NCBI RefSeq assembly: GCF_014207185.1
Contig: NZ_JACHCP010000004.1
Span: forward strand, 124,001-188,000
Length of the DNA: 64,000 bases
Direction: 5' to 3'
Source of the DNA: Rhodanobacter sp. A1T4
GTDB taxonomy: Bacteria > Pseudomonadota > Gammaproteobacteria > Xanthomonadales > Rhodanobacteraceae
Positions within the stretch are counted from its first letter, which is position 1; each line of letters opens with the position of its first letter. Both the position numbers and the translations under genes were made by a program. The notes under the pieces were generated by a model that was not told the origin of the DNA, did no database searches, and saw nothing but the letters and a program-made list of their open reading frames with translations. This document shows positions 46,229 to 56,405 of this stretch, in pieces.

Positions 46229-47074
46229 ATGATCCCCATGACCGAACCCGTTCGAGCCGCGCCTGACGACAGCACCCTGGTGCGGGTTCGTGGCCTGACG
46301 ACGGTGCTTAACGGCAAGACCATTTTCGACAAGCTTGAACTCGATATCCCGCGGGGCAAGGTCACCGCCATCATGGGTCCCAGCGGCACCGGAAAAACCA
46401 CCCTGCTCAAGCACATCACCGGTCAGATGCGGCCCGACGCCGGCCAGATTCTGGTCGGGGGCAAGAATGTGCCGGAGCTGTCACGCGAGGAGCTGTACAA
46501 GCTCCGCGAGGGTATTGGCTACCTGTTCCAGAATTCAGCATTGCTGACTGATTTCAGCGTGTTCGAGAACGTCGCCTTTCCGCTGCGCCAGCACACCAAG
46601 CTGCCGGAAGTGCTGCTGCGCAACGTGGTGCTGCTGAAGCTGCAGGCAGTGGGTTTACGCGGTGCAGCGGAGCTGATGCCGAACGAACTGTCCGGCGGCA
46701 TGGCGCGCCGCGTCGCGCTGGCGCGGGCCATCGTCTTCGATCCGATGCTGATTCTCTATGACGAACCGTTTGTCGGGCTCGACCCGGTGGCCTTGAATCA
46801 GGTGCTGAAATTGATCCGTACGCTCAACGAGACGCTTGGGATTACCAGCGTGCTAGTCGCGCACGAAATCGAGGCGGTAAAGCAAGTGGCCGATCACGTG
46901 TTCCTTATCGCCAACGGCAAGGTGGTGGCGCAGGGCGATCCGAAAACCATCGCCAACGATGGCTCGGCGTGGACGCGCCAGTTTTTCGGTGGTGGGGCGG
47001 ATGGTCCGGTGCCGTTCCAGTATCCGGCGGGTGATTATGGGCAGGCGCTGGGCTTTTCTGGAGCCGCGAAATGA
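46229..47074 (+). CDS. mlaF: Mla phospholipid transporter ATP-binding protein MlaF
   Basis: MlaF is the ABC ATPase of the complex that moves phospholipids between the inner and outer membrane. The 281-residue protein has Walker A GPSGTGKTTLLK, signature LSGGMARRVALARA, Walker B MLILYDEPFVGLDP and a switch His in LVAHEIEAV. The start is ATG 46229 or 46238. It overlaps mlaE by 4 bases. The gene order mlaF-E-D-C-B is the classical one. Confidence 0.93.
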   Translation: MIPMTEPVRAAPDDSTLVRVRGLTTVLNGKTIFDKLELDIPRGKVTAIMGPSGTGKTTLLKHITGQMRPDAGQILVGGKNVPELSREELYKLREGIGYLFQNSALLTDFSVFENVAFPLRQHTKLPEVLLRNVVLLKLQAVGLRGAAELMPNELSGGMARRVALARAIVFDPMLILYDEPFVGLDPVALNQVLKLIRTLNETLGITSVLVAHEIEAVKQVADHVFLIANGKVVAQGDPKTIANDGSAWTRQFFGGGADGPVPFQYPAGDYGQALGFSGAAK

Positions 47075-47847
47075 GTGTGCGCCCCGTACAGAGCAGTAAC
47101 GTGCTGACCGGATCACTGGCGCAAATCGGCAACTGCGGTCTGTTTCTGCTGACCCTGTTGGCGGCGATTCCGCGCAGCTTCCGCTACGTGCGTGAAACAC
47201 TTCGCCAACTGTGGTTCGTCGGTGCGATGAGCCTGACCATCATCATGGTCTGCGGCCTGTTCGTCGGCATGGTACTGATGCTGCAGCTGTATCACGTGCT
47301 GTCGATTTTCGGCGGCACCTCGGCCAGCGGCATGGTGGTCGCGCTATCGGTGTATCGCGAATTGGGGCCGGTGGTGACGGCGCTGCTGTTTGCCGGCCGC
47401 GCCGGCACCTCGATTACCGCCGAAATCGGGCTGATGCGTGCCACGGACCAGATCGATGCGATGGAGATGATGGCGGTCGATCCGATTGCCTACGTGGCGA
47501 CGCCGCGCTTTCTGGCCGGGCTGATTGCGATGCCGCTGCTGTGCTGTGTGTTCTGCGCCATGTCGGTGCTGGGCGGCCATCTGGTCGGCGTGACATGGCT
47601 TGGCATCGATAACGGCACGTTCTGGTCGAACATGACCGCTGTAGTGGATCTGCACACCGACATCGTCAATGGTGTGCTGCTGAAAAGCCTGGCGTTCGGT
47701 GCCGTGGTTTCGCTGATCGCGGTCTATCAGGGATTCACCACGCCACCGACCAGCGAAGGCGTGGCCTATGCCACTACGCGAACGGTGGTTGCCTCGTCGA
47801 TCGCCATTCTGGCGCTGGATTTTGTGCTCACGGCGTTCCTGATGTGA
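47071..47847 (+). CDS. mlaE: Mla phospholipid transporter permease MlaE
   Basis: MlaE is the membrane permease (258 residues). It has an amphipathic N-terminal helix and about five hydrophobic segments. It carries the family hallmarks GPVVTALLFAGRAGTSITAEIGLMRATDQIDAMEMMAVDP and TPPTSEGVAYATTRTVV. Two copies form the channel above the MlaD ring. The ATG sits within the mlaF stop region (ATGA). Confidence 0.94.
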   Translation: MSVRPVQSSNVLTGSLAQIGNCGLFLLTLLAAIPRSFRYVRETLRQLWFVGAMSLTIIMVCGLFVGMVLMLQLYHVLSIFGGTSASGMVVALSVYRELGPVVTALLFAGRAGTSITAEIGLMRATDQIDAMEMMAVDPIAYVATPRFLAGLIAMPLLCCVFCAMSVLGGHLVGVTWLGIDNGTFWSNMTAVVDLHTDIVNGVLLKSLAFGAVVSLIAVYQGFTTPPTSEGVAYATTRTVVASSIAILALDFVLTAFLM

Positions 47848-47928
47848 ACGCGTTGACGAGATCGTCGCCATGAACCCTTCCGCCATGTTCCAGTACTTAT
47901 CTCCCCAACGCCTATCGAGGATCGTGCC

Positions 47929-48834
47929 GTGAGCCAACCGAGAAATTCCTATGCCGTCGGCACCGGCCTGTTCATCGTGCTGGGTTTTGCCGCGCTGGTG
48001 TATCTGGCCACCCAGACGACGTCGGTGGCCAATGTCCATCAGGGTTCCAGCTACACCGTCGATACGCACTTCGCCAATATCGGCCAGCTGAAAGAGCGCG
48101 CGCCGGTGAAGATTGCCGGCGTGCGCATTGGCCAGGTGCAGTCGATCACACTGCAGCCGGGTGCCGAAGTGGCCGATGTGAAGCTGGCGATCGACAAGAA
48201 CTACGACAAGATTCCGCTGGACTCGGTGGCGACGATCTTCACCAGCGGTCTGCTGGGCGATCAGTACGTCGGCATTGTCTACGGTACCTCCAAGAAAACG
48301 GTTGCCGAGGGTGGCACGCTGGCGCTTACCAAACCGGCAGAGCAACTGGAAGACATGCTGGGCAAGTTCTTCGGTGCGGGCGGTATGGCCGACAATCTTG
48401 GCGGTACCTACACGGTGACGGCAGACTTCACCAATGTCGGCACGCTCTCAGCCGGTGCGGCGGTGAAGATGGCCGGTGTGCCGATCGGCAGCGTGCAATC
48501 GGTGGTTGCCGATCCGGTGAAGCTCGACGCCAAGGTTACCCTGGCCATCGACAACCGCTACAACCAGATTCCCGATGATTCGTCGGCGGCGGTATTCACC
48601 AGCGGCTTGATCGGCGCGCAATTCGTCGCCATACAACCGGGTGGTTCACCTGACGCACTCAAGAATGGTGATGAGATGGTGCTGACGCAGTCCGCCATGC
48701 AACTGGAGGATTTAATCGGCAAATTCCTGGTCAATGGTTCGTCAAGCGATCAGAAAAATGCCGGCAATGGCACGTCGCCGGGTAAATCGTCATCCGACAA
48801 ACCGTCTTCCCCTACCCCCACCGGCAAACAGTAG
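47929..48834 (+). CDS. mlaD: MlaD, periplasmic MCE protein with two MCE-like domains
   Basis: MlaD anchors in the inner membrane by one N-terminal helix (GLFIVLGFAALVYLATQ) and forms a hexameric lipid-binding ring. E. coli MlaD has 183 residues and one MCE domain; this protein has 301. Two similar segments are visible: HFANIGQLKERAPVKIAGVRIGQV (about residue 45) and DFTNVGTLSAGAAVKMAGVPIGSV (about 165), each followed by a TIFTSGLLG or AVFTSGLIG turn. The start GTG at 47929 has a GAGG site. The C-terminus is a Ser/Lys/Pro-rich tail. Confidence 0.9.
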   Translation: MSQPRNSYAVGTGLFIVLGFAALVYLATQTTSVANVHQGSSYTVDTHFANIGQLKERAPVKIAGVRIGQVQSITLQPGAEVADVKLAIDKNYDKIPLDSVATIFTSGLLGDQYVGIVYGTSKKTVAEGGTLALTKPAEQLEDMLGKFFGAGGMADNLGGTYTVTADFTNVGTLSAGAAVKMAGVPIGSVQSVVADPVKLDAKVTLAIDNRYNQIPDDSSAAVFTSGLIGAQFVAIQPGGSPDALKNGDEMVLTQSAMQLEDLIGKFLVNGSSSDQKNAGNGTSPGKSSSDKPSSPTPTGKQ

Positions 48835-48858
48835 CCGGTCATGTCCAAGGAGTTCTCC

Positions 48859-49536
48859 ATGTTGCGCAGACTGGCTCTTGCCACCGCTATCGCTATGGGC
48901 ACCATCGTCGCCACTCCGTCGTTCGCCCAGGATCCGGCGCCGGCGGCGGCCCCTGCTTCCCAGCAGACGCCCGAACAGATCATCCAGTCGATTGCCGATC
49001 AGCTGGCCAGTGCCATCGACGGTCATCGTGACGAGCTGAAGCAGAATCAGGACAAGCTGATCAGCATCATCGACGAGGTGCTGCTGCCGCATTTCGATAT
49101 CGACTACGCGTCGATCCTGGTGCTGGGTCAGCATGCCCGTGAGGCAACGCCGGCGCAGCGCGAGCGTTTTGCCAAGGCGTTCTACAACTCGATTACTCAT
49201 CGCTACGCCGAAGGTCTGCTCGACTACACGCGTGGCCGCGTCAAGGTGCTGCCGTTCAGCGGTGACCTCAACGACAAGCGCACCGTGGTTCGCACGCAGG
49301 TAACGATGGATGACGGCAAGCTGGTCTCTATTGATTACGCTTTCCGCAAGAGCCGCTCGGGCGACTGGAAAGCCTATGACGTGATCATCGAGGGCATTTC
49401 CTATGTCACCAACTATCGCAATCAGGTGGATGCCGAAATCCGCAAGAGTAGTATCGATGCCCTGATTACCAACCTTGAATCCAAGGGTGGCAGCGCGCTC
49501 GATGCGATGGCAAAGGACAGCAAGGGCGGGCAGTGA
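48859..49536 (+). CDS. mlaC: Periplasmic phospholipid-binding protein MlaC
   Basis: MlaC shuttles phospholipid between MlaA at the outer membrane and MlaD. The 225-residue precursor has a signal peptide (MLRRLALATAIAMGTIVATPSFAQ), an Ala/Pro linker, and the Tol_Tol_Ttg2 fold (LLPHFDIDYASILVLGQHAREATPAQ through WKAYDVIIEGISYVTNYRNQ). I chose the ATG at 48859, which follows AAGGAG; the ATG at 48841 would add 6 residues. It ends with a 4-base overlap onto mlaB. Confidence 0.92.
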   Translation: MLRRLALATAIAMGTIVATPSFAQDPAPAAAPASQQTPEQIIQSIADQLASAIDGHRDELKQNQDKLISIIDEVLLPHFDIDYASILVLGQHAREATPAQRERFAKAFYNSITHRYAEGLLDYTRGRVKVLPFSGDLNDKRTVVRTQVTMDDGKLVSIDYAFRKSRSGDWKAYDVIIEGISYVTNYRNQVDAEIRKSSIDALITNLESKGGSALDAMAKDSKGGQ

Positions 49537-49844
49537 CAGCGATCATCACCGAACCCGGATTTGAGCTCGTCACCAGTACGCCGGGTGTTCTCGGCGTCAC
49601 TGGTCTGCTCAACTTCAACACGGCGACCGCCGCCATGCAGGCGATCGAATCTGCGTTATCGGATCGCTCGATCGCGCAACTTGATCTGGCCGGCGTGAAG
49701 CACGCGGACAGCGCCGGGCTTTCCTGCCTGGTCGCGGTCATGGCTGAGGCTGCCCGGCAAGGTCGGTCGCTCAAGGTCATACATATGCCCAGCGGTATGC
49801 AGGCACTGGCCAAGGTGTCCGAGGTCGATCGGTTGATCGATTAG
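49533..49844 (+). CDS. mlaB: STAS domain protein MlaB
   Basis: MlaB is a cytoplasmic STAS-domain protein that binds MlaF and supports transporter activity. The 103 residues include LDLAGVKHADSAGLSCLVAVMAEA, with the conserved Asp-Ser-Ala-Gly loop. The GTG start overlaps the mlaC stop (GTGA). It ends the operon 20 bases before a shared terminator. Confidence 0.9.
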   Translation: MTAIITEPGFELVTSTPGVLGVTGLLNFNTATAAMQAIESALSDRSIAQLDLAGVKHADSAGLSCLVAVMAEAARQGRSLKVIHMPSGMQALAKVSEVDRLID

Positions 49845-49864
49845 TCAGCATGATTTTCGCCAAT

Positions 49865-49890
49865 AAAAAAGGGGCCGTTGGCCCCTTTTT
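49865..49890. terminator. Bidirectional terminator between mlaB and mlaA
   Basis: A perfect 6-bp stem GGGGCC / GGCCCC with a GTT loop, flanked by AAAAAA and TTTTT, lies between the convergent genes. It can terminate in both directions. Confidence 0.9.
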
Positions 49891-49925
49891 CATGTCGCTT
49901 GATCATATGTCTCGGATCAAACGTG

Positions 49926-50744
49926 CTATTGCTTGCTGCCTTCATTCGTCTGGCCAGGATGGCTGTTTTCCCATTTGTGCTGCTGATCCAGCAGTTCGTC
50001 AGGGTCAAAATTCTTGTCGTCGAGTCCCTGCATATGCTGGATAACGCTGTCCGGCGGATTGCCGTCGTAAATGTCGTAAATGCGCTGCTGACGATACGCG
50101 TCGCGAAGGAATACGTACGGGTCGTAAGCCGAGTTGAGGAAATTCTCCGCATCGATGGCACGCGCGCGAAGATTGACCAGATAGATGACCTGCGGCAGAT
50201 ACTGCAAGCCATGATCGTGATTGTTCTGCGCGTAATAGCTGAGCGGATCCAGGAAATAGCTGTCTACAGGTATGCGCCAGATATCACGAGCCGTACTCGG
50301 ACCGAACAGTGGCAACATGAGATAGTCGCCCTCCGGCAGTCCCCAGCGCGCCAACGTGATGCCGAAATCGTTGGTTTCGAGCGGGATGCCGAACTGGCTG
50401 GCTGGATCAAACAAGCCAACGAATCCAATGGTCAGATTCACCACCATGCGACCGGTGCTCTGCACCGCTTGCTTCGGGCGAGCTTGTAGCAGATCGTTCA
50501 CCACGGTGATCGGCATGCGAATCGTGGTGAAAAAGTTGTTCACCGACGTTCGCACCGGCGCATTCGTCACGTCGCGGTAGCCAACAGCTACCGGACGAAT
50601 AATCGCCTTGTCCAGTGTGTCGTTGAATTTGTATACCTTGCGGTTGTACTTCTCGAGCGGATCATCGGTGCGCGGCGGCGCGATGGTGGCGCAACCGGCC
50701 AGCAGCACGATCGCAAGCAAAAGCAACCAGCGGCTCAAGGACAT
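49926..50744 (-). CDS. mlaA: Outer membrane lipoprotein MlaA (VacJ)
   Basis: MlaA extracts misplaced phospholipids from the outer leaflet of the outer membrane and passes them to MlaC. The 272-residue lipoprotein begins MSLSRWLLLLAIVLLAGC (lipobox LAGC) and contains DPLEKYNRKVYKFNDTLDKAIIRPVA, TNDFGITLARWGLPEGDYLMLPLFGP and YYAQNNHD, all typical of VacJ. Starts at 50756 and 50765 are also possible. It is convergent with mlaFEDCB rather than inside the operon, and the C-terminus is long and polar. Confidence 0.92.
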   Translation of the reverse strand: MSLSRWLLLLAIVLLAGCATIAPPRTDDPLEKYNRKVYKFNDTLDKAIIRPVAVGYRDVTNAPVRTSVNNFFTTIRMPITVVNDLLQARPKQAVQSTGRMVVNLTIGFVGLFDPASQFGIPLETNDFGITLARWGLPEGDYLMLPLFGPSTARDIWRIPVDSYFLDPLSYYAQNNHDHGLQYLPQVIYLVNLRARAIDAENFLNSAYDPYVFLRDAYRQQRIYDIYDGNPPDSVIQHMQGLDDKNFDPDELLDQQHKWENSHPGQTNEGSKQ

Positions 50745-50970
50745 GGATCGGGGCATGGGGGGCATCGGTGCTGATCGTTCGCGTGCAGGGAGGGGTGACA
50801 TAATTGTACTGACTAGTTTTATATCTTGCACGGCTTTCAGTGTGCTTTCAGTGTCATCAAGCCTGTGTGTAGGGCAGCCGGCCATCATACGCGCTGGCCA
50901 CATTGCCAGCAAAGCGCCCGCTGGCTACACTACTCAGCCATATAAGTCATTTATTTTTTGAGGATTTCGC

Positions 50971-51261
50971 ATGGCACGTATCACCGTTGAAGACTGCCTC
51001 GAGGTGGTCAACAACCGTTTCGAGCTGGTGCTTATGGCTACCAAGCGCGCGCGCCAGCTGGAAAAGGGCGCCGAGCCTGCCGTCAATCCCGAACAGGACA
51101 AGCCGACTGTGCTGGCCCTGCGCGAGATCGCCGAGCGCCGTATTGACCAGACCATGATCGACCAGATCGACACGGCCGAGCGTGAGCGCGCCGAGCGCGA
51201 GGCGCTGGAGTGGGCTGCTGCCGAGGTTGACGACGACCTGTCCAAAGGTGGCGATGACTGA
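50971..51261 (+). CDS. rpoZ: RNA polymerase omega subunit
   Basis: Omega is a 96-residue RNA polymerase subunit that supports assembly and the ppGpp site. It starts [29 protein letters not shown], the canonical sequence. The [15 protein letters not shown] segment is also conserved. An ATTTTTTGAGGA stretch precedes the ATG. It is followed by spoT, as in most gammaproteobacteria, so polymerase and ppGpp enzyme are made together. Confidence 0.96.
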   Translation: MARITVEDCLEVVNNRFELVLMATKRARQLEKGAEPAVNPEQDKPTVLALREIAERRIDQTMIDQIDTAERERAEREALEWAAAEVDDDLSKGGDD

Positions 51262-51402
51262 TGGATGCCGGCTGTCGACAGCGAGCCTTCCGCACTGTTT
51301 TTTCTAGTGCTGCCGGTCACGCGCGTGCAGCCACCATCAAGTCATTCGTAGCCGGTTATTCCTTTGATGTCGAGGTGGGCGCCTGAGCTGGCGCCGGCTT
51401 CC

Positions 51403-53571
51403 ATGACAGCGGCCACGCACCCCGGTCCGGTCGACATGTCCGTGTTGCCACCCTATGTGCTGGCTCTCAAAGAGCGCGTCGCTTATTTATCCGACGTGCA
51501 AATCGCCAAGGTGATTCGCGCATTCCAGGTTGGCGCCGACGCGCATGCCGGGCAGGAGCGCAAAAGCGGCGAACCGTACATCACTCATCCCGTGGCAGTG
51601 GCCGGCATTCTGGCTGAGCTCGGTCTGGACGCTGAAACGGTTATCGCTGCGATCCTGCATGACACGCTGGAAGACACCGAGCTGAGCCGTGAAGCCCTGT
51701 CTGCTGAATTTGGTGAAGTGGTCGCCGAACTGGTCGACGGCGTCACCAAGCTGGACAAGATGCAGTTCGGTACCCGGCAGGAAGCCGATGCGGAGAGTTT
51801 CCGCAAGATGCTTCTCGCCATGGCACGGGATCTGCGTGTGATCCTGATCAAGCTGGCCGACCGTCTGCACAACATGCGAACGCTGGGTGCCAAAGACGCT
51901 GCTTCGCGTCGCCGCATTGCCCGCGAGACGCTGGAAATCTACGCGCCCATTGCACAGCGCCTGGGCATGAACAAGTTCAAGGCGGAACTGCAGGACCTGG
52001 GCTTTCGCGCGCTTTATCCGGATCGCTATCGTGTGATCAGCGAGCGCATCCGCGCTGCCATCGGTAATCGCCGTGAAGCGATGGGCAAGATCGAGACCGC
52101 TCTGACAAGCCGGCTCAGCACCGAGCATATGCAGAGTACGGTGGTGGGGCGGATCAAGTCGCCGTGGAGCATCTATTCCAAGATGCACGACGAGCACAAG
52201 AGCTTCGCCCAGTTGATGGACGTCTACGGTTTTCGCGTGATCGTTGACAGTGCGATGAGTTGCTATATGGCACTTGGCGCCGCGCATGCTTTGTATAAAC
52301 CGGTCGATCGACGCTTCAAGGATTTCATCGCGATTCCCAAAGCGAACGGCTACCAGTCATTGCACACCGTTCTGCTTGGCCCGTTTGGCGCCCCAATTGA
52401 AGTTCAGATACGCACGGCCGAAATGGACTCGGTAGCCGAGCGGGGTGTGGCAGCACACTGGGCTTATAAAACCGACAGCGGTCCGGCCAACAGCGCGCAG
52501 GCGCGCGCGCGCGAGTGGCTCTCCTCACTGGCTGACAGCTCGGCTAACACGTCGTCGTCGGCGGAATTTATCGAAGCGGTAAAGATCGATCTGTTTCCGG
52601 ACGAGGTTTACCTTTTCACACCACGTGGCGACATTCTTTCACTGCCACGGAACGCCACGGCGCTGGACTTCGCCTACGCGGTGCATACCGATGTCGGCGA
52701 CCACGCGGTGGCAGCGCGGGTCGACAAGAAGCTGCTGCCATTGCGCACGCGACTGGCATCGGGGCAACTGGTGGAAATCATCACCGCGCCATCAGCGATG
52801 CCGAATCCGGGGTGGCTGGAGTCTGTCGTTACCAGCAAGGCGCGCACCGCGATTCGTCAGTATCTGAAAAATCTTCAGCACGAAGATGCGGTGGACTTTG
52901 GCCATCGCATGCTCGATCGCGCGCTGGGCGCGCAGGGCAGCAGCCTGGATGGCGTGCCAACGGCGGTGCTGGATCTGTTTCTCGAAGCGTCCAAATTCAA
53001 TCGGCTGGAAGAATTGCTATCCGATATTGCGCTGGGTAACCGCATGCCCGATGTGGTTGCCGGTCAGTTGCTTGCGCTGCGTGGTGAGCGTGCCGACGGC
53101 GCGCCACAGGCCTCCAAGCGTGTGCACGAAAAAATTCGTATCACCGGTGCCGAGCGCGGCGTTCTGAGTTTCGCCAATTGCTGCCATCCGCTGCCTGGTG
53201 ATGACATCGTTGGTTATCTGTCGTCGGGCAAGGGCATCGTGGTACACCGTGAGGAATGCCCCAACGTGATCGAGCTGCGCAAGTCGCCCGAACGCTACGT
53301 GCCGATCGAGTGGGATCGTGGCGTACAGGGTGATTTTCGCGCGCAGTTACGCATCGAAGTCATCAACCGTCCCGGCGTGCTGGCGACCGTGGCGGCGGCG
53401 ATCGCAGCGGCGGATTCGAACATCGACAACGTGGAATACGTCGAGCGCGATGCCGCTGCGGCAACGCTGCTGTTCTCGATGGAAGTGAAGAGCCGCAAGC
53501 ATCTGGCCGAAGTGATCCGCCGTGTGCGGCGCACCGGCGTGATCAGCGGCGCGCATCGTTATCCTTTGTAA
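51403..53571 (+). CDS. spoT: Bifunctional (p)ppGpp synthetase/hydrolase SpoT
   Basis: SpoT balances the alarmone (p)ppGpp. In the 722-residue chain the HD hydrolase domain is at about 50-150 ([18 protein letters not shown], then [17 protein letters not shown]). The synthetase domain is at about 240-360 ([23 protein letters not shown]). A TGS domain starts with [15 protein letters not shown], and the C-terminal ACT domain is [18 protein letters not shown]. The hydrolase HD pair is intact. The start is ATG 51403 or 51436. Followed by ridA and recG. Confidence 0.95.
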   Translation: MTAATHPGPVDMSVLPPYVLALKERVAYLSDVQIAKVIRAFQVGADAHAGQERKSGEPYITHPVAVAGILAELGLDAETVIAAILHDTLEDTELSREALSAEFGEVVAELVDGVTKLDKMQFGTRQEADAESFRKMLLAMARDLRVILIKLADRLHNMRTLGAKDAASRRRIARETLEIYAPIAQRLGMNKFKAELQDLGFRALYPDRYRVISERIRAAIGNRREAMGKIETALTSRLSTEHMQSTVVGRIKSPWSIYSKMHDEHKSFAQLMDVYGFRVIVDSAMSCYMALGAAHALYKPVDRRFKDFIAIPKANGYQSLHTVLLGPFGAPIEVQIRTAEMDSVAERGVAAHWAYKTDSGPANSAQARAREWLSSLADSSANTSSSAEFIEAVKIDLFPDEVYLFTPRGDILSLPRNATALDFAYAVHTDVGDHAVAARVDKKLLPLRTRLASGQLVEIITAPSAMPNPGWLESVVTSKARTAIRQYLKNLQHEDAVDFGHRMLDRALGAQGSSLDGVPTAVLDLFLEASKFNRLEELLSDIALGNRMPDVVAGQLLALRGERADGAPQASKRVHEKIRITGAERGVLSFANCCHPLPGDDIVGYLSSGKGIVVHREECPNVIELRKSPERYVPIEWDRGVQGDFRAQLRIEVINRPGVLATVAAAIAAADSNIDNVEYVERDAAAATLLFSMEVKSRKHLAEVIRRVRRTGVISGAHRYPL

Positions 53572-53669
53572 GGCGAGTAGCGAGAAAGTCGCTACATCTT
53601 TGCGAACTTGCGCCGTCGCTATTCGCCTCTAAGCTTTACACTCGCGTTTTCAATCTCGCGAGGTTCCCC

Positions 53670-54053
53670 ATGTCCCGCAGCATCATCGCTACTGAGCTTG
53701 CGCCTGCCGCTATCGGTCCGTATTCGCAGGCCGTGCGTGCCGGCAATACGGTGTACTTCTCCGGTCAGATTCCGCTCGATCCTGCCACTGGAGCGCTGGT
53801 CGATGGCGACATCGCGGCACAGACGCGGCGGGTGTTCGACAACCTCACAGCGGTGGCGAGCGCAGCGGGCGGTTCTCTGGCTCAAATCGTACGCGTCGGC
53901 ATCTATGTGACCGATCTGGCGAATTTCGCTACGGTCAATGCGGTGATGGCCGAGTACTTCCAGACGCCGTATCCCGCGCGCTCCACGATCGAGGTTTCCG
54001 GGTTGCCGAAAGCCGCGCAGGTCGAAATCGATGCGGTGATGGTGCTGGACTGA
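53670..54053 (+). CDS. ridA: RidA family reactive intermediate deaminase
   Basis: RidA (YjgF) hydrolyses reactive enamines and imines released by PLP enzymes. The 127 residues include [24 protein letters not shown] and [27 protein letters not shown], with the invariant Arg in ARSTIEV. It lies between spoT and recG in the common spoT-ridA-recG order. A 7-bp hairpin (GTAGCGA/TCGCTAC, 53577-53595) precedes it. Confidence 0.95.
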   Translation: MSRSIIATELAPAAIGPYSQAVRAGNTVYFSGQIPLDPATGALVDGDIAAQTRRVFDNLTAVASAAGGSLAQIVRVGIYVTDLANFATVNAVMAEYFQTPYPARSTIEVSGLPKAAQVEIDAVMVLD

Positions 54054-54147
54054 TCGTTCATCGCGGCGTATGCCGACGGCTGTTGTCGGGATTGTGTAAG
54101 GATTCCGGCTTACGGCGATGGGGTGTGCTCGGTTAGGCTTGGGCGTC

Positions 54148-56268
54148 ATGAGCGCGCGCATTCCTCGTCCTTCTTCCACGGTAACCACTGATCCCGGTAT
54201 TGCGCCCGTCAGTGCGCTGAGCGGTGTGGGTCCGGCGTTGGTCACCACGCTGGCGAAGCTCGGATTGGAACGCGTACAGGATCTGTGGTTTCACCTGCCG
54301 CTGCGCTATGAAGACAAGACCCGCGTTACCGCGATTGCGGATTTGCGCGTCGGTGAGCGAGCCCAAGTCGAGGGCGTCATCGAAGCGGTCGAACGCGGCT
54401 TCCGTTTTCGCCCGCAGCTTAAGGTGGCCATTGGCGATGTAAGCGGTCAGACCTTGATGCTCCGCTTTTTCCATTTCAGTCGCGCCCAGGCCGAGCAGTT
54501 GCGAGTTGGTGCGCGCGTGCTCTGCTATGGCGAGGTTCGCCACGCCGCGCAAGGTCTGGAGATGGTACACCCGAGCTATCAGCGGCTGAGCGTTGACGAG
54601 CTGGCTGCGGTGGATGAATTGCTGAGTCCGGTCTATCCGACGACCGAAGGACTGGGCACGAAGCGGCTCGCTGGCGTGATCGCGAAGTCACTGGCGTTGC
54701 TGCCGCCTGCCGCGCAGTTGGAGCTGATTCCGCCGGAACTGTGCGCAGAGCACGGACTTGCCTCGTTGCGCGATGCATTGCTTTACGTGCATCGACCGCC
54801 GCCGGATGCCCACCTCGGCCAGTTGATGCTTGGCCGTCACCCTGCGCAGCAGCGGCTGGCCTTTGAAGAGTTGTTGACCCAGCATCTGAGCCTGAAGCGC
54901 ATGCGTGCGGCCGTGCGCCGTCGGCATGCGCCGGTGCTGGGCGGCGATGGGAACTTGCGCCAACAACTGCTGAAAGAACTGCCGTTCTCATTGACCGCCG
55001 CGCAGCAACGTGTAACTGCAGAGGTGGCGCGCGATCTCGCCCAGCCGAAGCCGATGCTGAGACTGGTGCAAGGCGACGTCGGCAGCGGCAAAACCGTGGT
55101 GGCTGCACTGGCTGCGCTGGCTGCCATTGAGGCCGGTCAGCAGGTCGCACTGATGGCGCCGACCGAGTTGCTGGCCGAACAGCATCTGCGCAATTTCCGA
55201 CACTGGCTGCAGCCGCTCGGTGTCGCTGTCGAATGGCTGGTTGGCAAGCAGCAGGGCAAGGCGCGGCAGCAGGCTATGCAGCGGATCGCCGAGGGTGCGT
55301 CGATGGCGATCGGCACGCATGCGTTGATGCAGGAAGGCGTGGCCTTTGCGCAACTGGGACTGGTGATCGTCGACGAACAGCATCGTTTCGGCGTGCAGCA
55401 GCGGCTTGCCTTACGTGACAAGGGTGCCGATCACATCAGCGGTCTGGTGCCGCATCAGCTGGTGCTGACCGCCACGCCCATTCCACGCACGCTGGCGATG
55501 AGCGCCTACGCCGACCTGGATGTTTCTTCCATTGATGAGCTGCCGCCCGGTCGCACGCCGGTGCAAACGATTGCGATCTCCAACGCGCGCCGGTTCGAGG
55601 TGATCGAGCGCATCCACGCCGCGTGCGGAGAAGGGCGACAGGTCTATTGGGTGTGCACGCTGATCGAGGAATCCGAGCAATTGCGCGCACAAGCGGCCGA
55701 AGTAGCACACGCTGAGCTGTCGGCTGCGCTGGTTGGCTTCAAAGTTGGCTTGATTCACGGTCGCATGAAGCCGAAAGAAAAGCAGGCGGCGATGGATGCA
55801 TTCAAGGCCGGGGAATTGTCTGTGCTGGTGGCTACCACGGTGATCGAGGTGGGCGTCGATGTACCCAATGCCAGTCTGATGGTGATCGAGAACAGTGAGC
55901 GGCTTGGCTTGGCGCAGTTGCATCAGTTGCGTGGGCGCGTCGGGCGTGGAGCGGTCGCGTCCAATTGCGTGCTGCTGTATCAACCGCCGCTCGGACAGCT
56001 GGCGCGGGAGCGACTGCAGGTCATGCGCGAAACCAACGACGGTTTTCGCATCGCCGAGAAGGATCTGGAGCTGCGTGGCCCGGGTGAAGTACTCGGCACG
56101 CGTCAGACCGGACAGCTCAGCTTCCGCATCGCCGATCTGGCTCGCGACGCGCATCTGTTGCCAGCGGTGCAGCAGGTTGGCGAGCGCATGCTGGCCCAAC
56201 ATCCAGCACAGACCGAGCGGTTGATAGAGCGCTGGATCGGTGGCGCCGCGCTGTATGTGCATGCGTGA
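54148..56268 (+). CDS. recG: ATP-dependent DNA helicase RecG
   Basis: RecG reverses stalled replication forks and processes Holliday junctions. The 706-residue enzyme has the N-terminal wedge/OB domain (VGERAQVEGVIEAVERGFRF), Walker A LVQGDVGSGKTVVA, the DEQHRFGVQQR helicase box (DEQH) and QLRGRGRVGRG-like motif VI as LHQLRGRVGRGAV. The start ATG at 54148 is chosen; frames up to 54118 lack homology. The length is close to E. coli RecG (693). Confidence 0.95.
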   Translation: MSARIPRPSSTVTTDPGIAPVSALSGVGPALVTTLAKLGLERVQDLWFHLPLRYEDKTRVTAIADLRVGERAQVEGVIEAVERGFRFRPQLKVAIGDVSGQTLMLRFFHFSRAQAEQLRVGARVLCYGEVRHAAQGLEMVHPSYQRLSVDELAAVDELLSPVYPTTEGLGTKRLAGVIAKSLALLPPAAQLELIPPELCAEHGLASLRDALLYVHRPPPDAHLGQLMLGRHPAQQRLAFEELLTQHLSLKRMRAAVRRRHAPVLGGDGNLRQQLLKELPFSLTAAQQRVTAEVARDLAQPKPMLRLVQGDVGSGKTVVAALAALAAIEAGQQVALMAPTELLAEQHLRNFRHWLQPLGVAVEWLVGKQQGKARQQAMQRIAEGASMAIGTHALMQEGVAFAQLGLVIVDEQHRFGVQQRLALRDKGADHISGLVPHQLVLTATPIPRTLAMSAYADLDVSSIDELPPGRTPVQTIAISNARRFEVIERIHAACGEGRQVYWVCTLIEESEQLRAQAAEVAHAELSAALVGFKVGLIHGRMKPKEKQAAMDAFKAGELSVLVATTVIEVGVDVPNASLMVIENSERLGLAQLHQLRGRVGRGAVASNCVLLYQPPLGQLARERLQVMRETNDGFRIAEKDLELRGPGEVLGTRQTGQLSFRIADLARDAHLLPAVQQVGERMLAQHPAQTERLIERWIGGAALYVHA

Positions 56269-56405
56269 GCGTGGAGAATAGGGAGCCCTGAAAAAGGATT
56301 CCTTTCGGTCACGGGTAACAGGAATCAAGGCTTGAGAGCGTTCGCGAGATCTGGCCTGCCTGTTACCTCTAAACTACGAAGCTCTTTCATCCTCGACTTG
56401 TCCCC

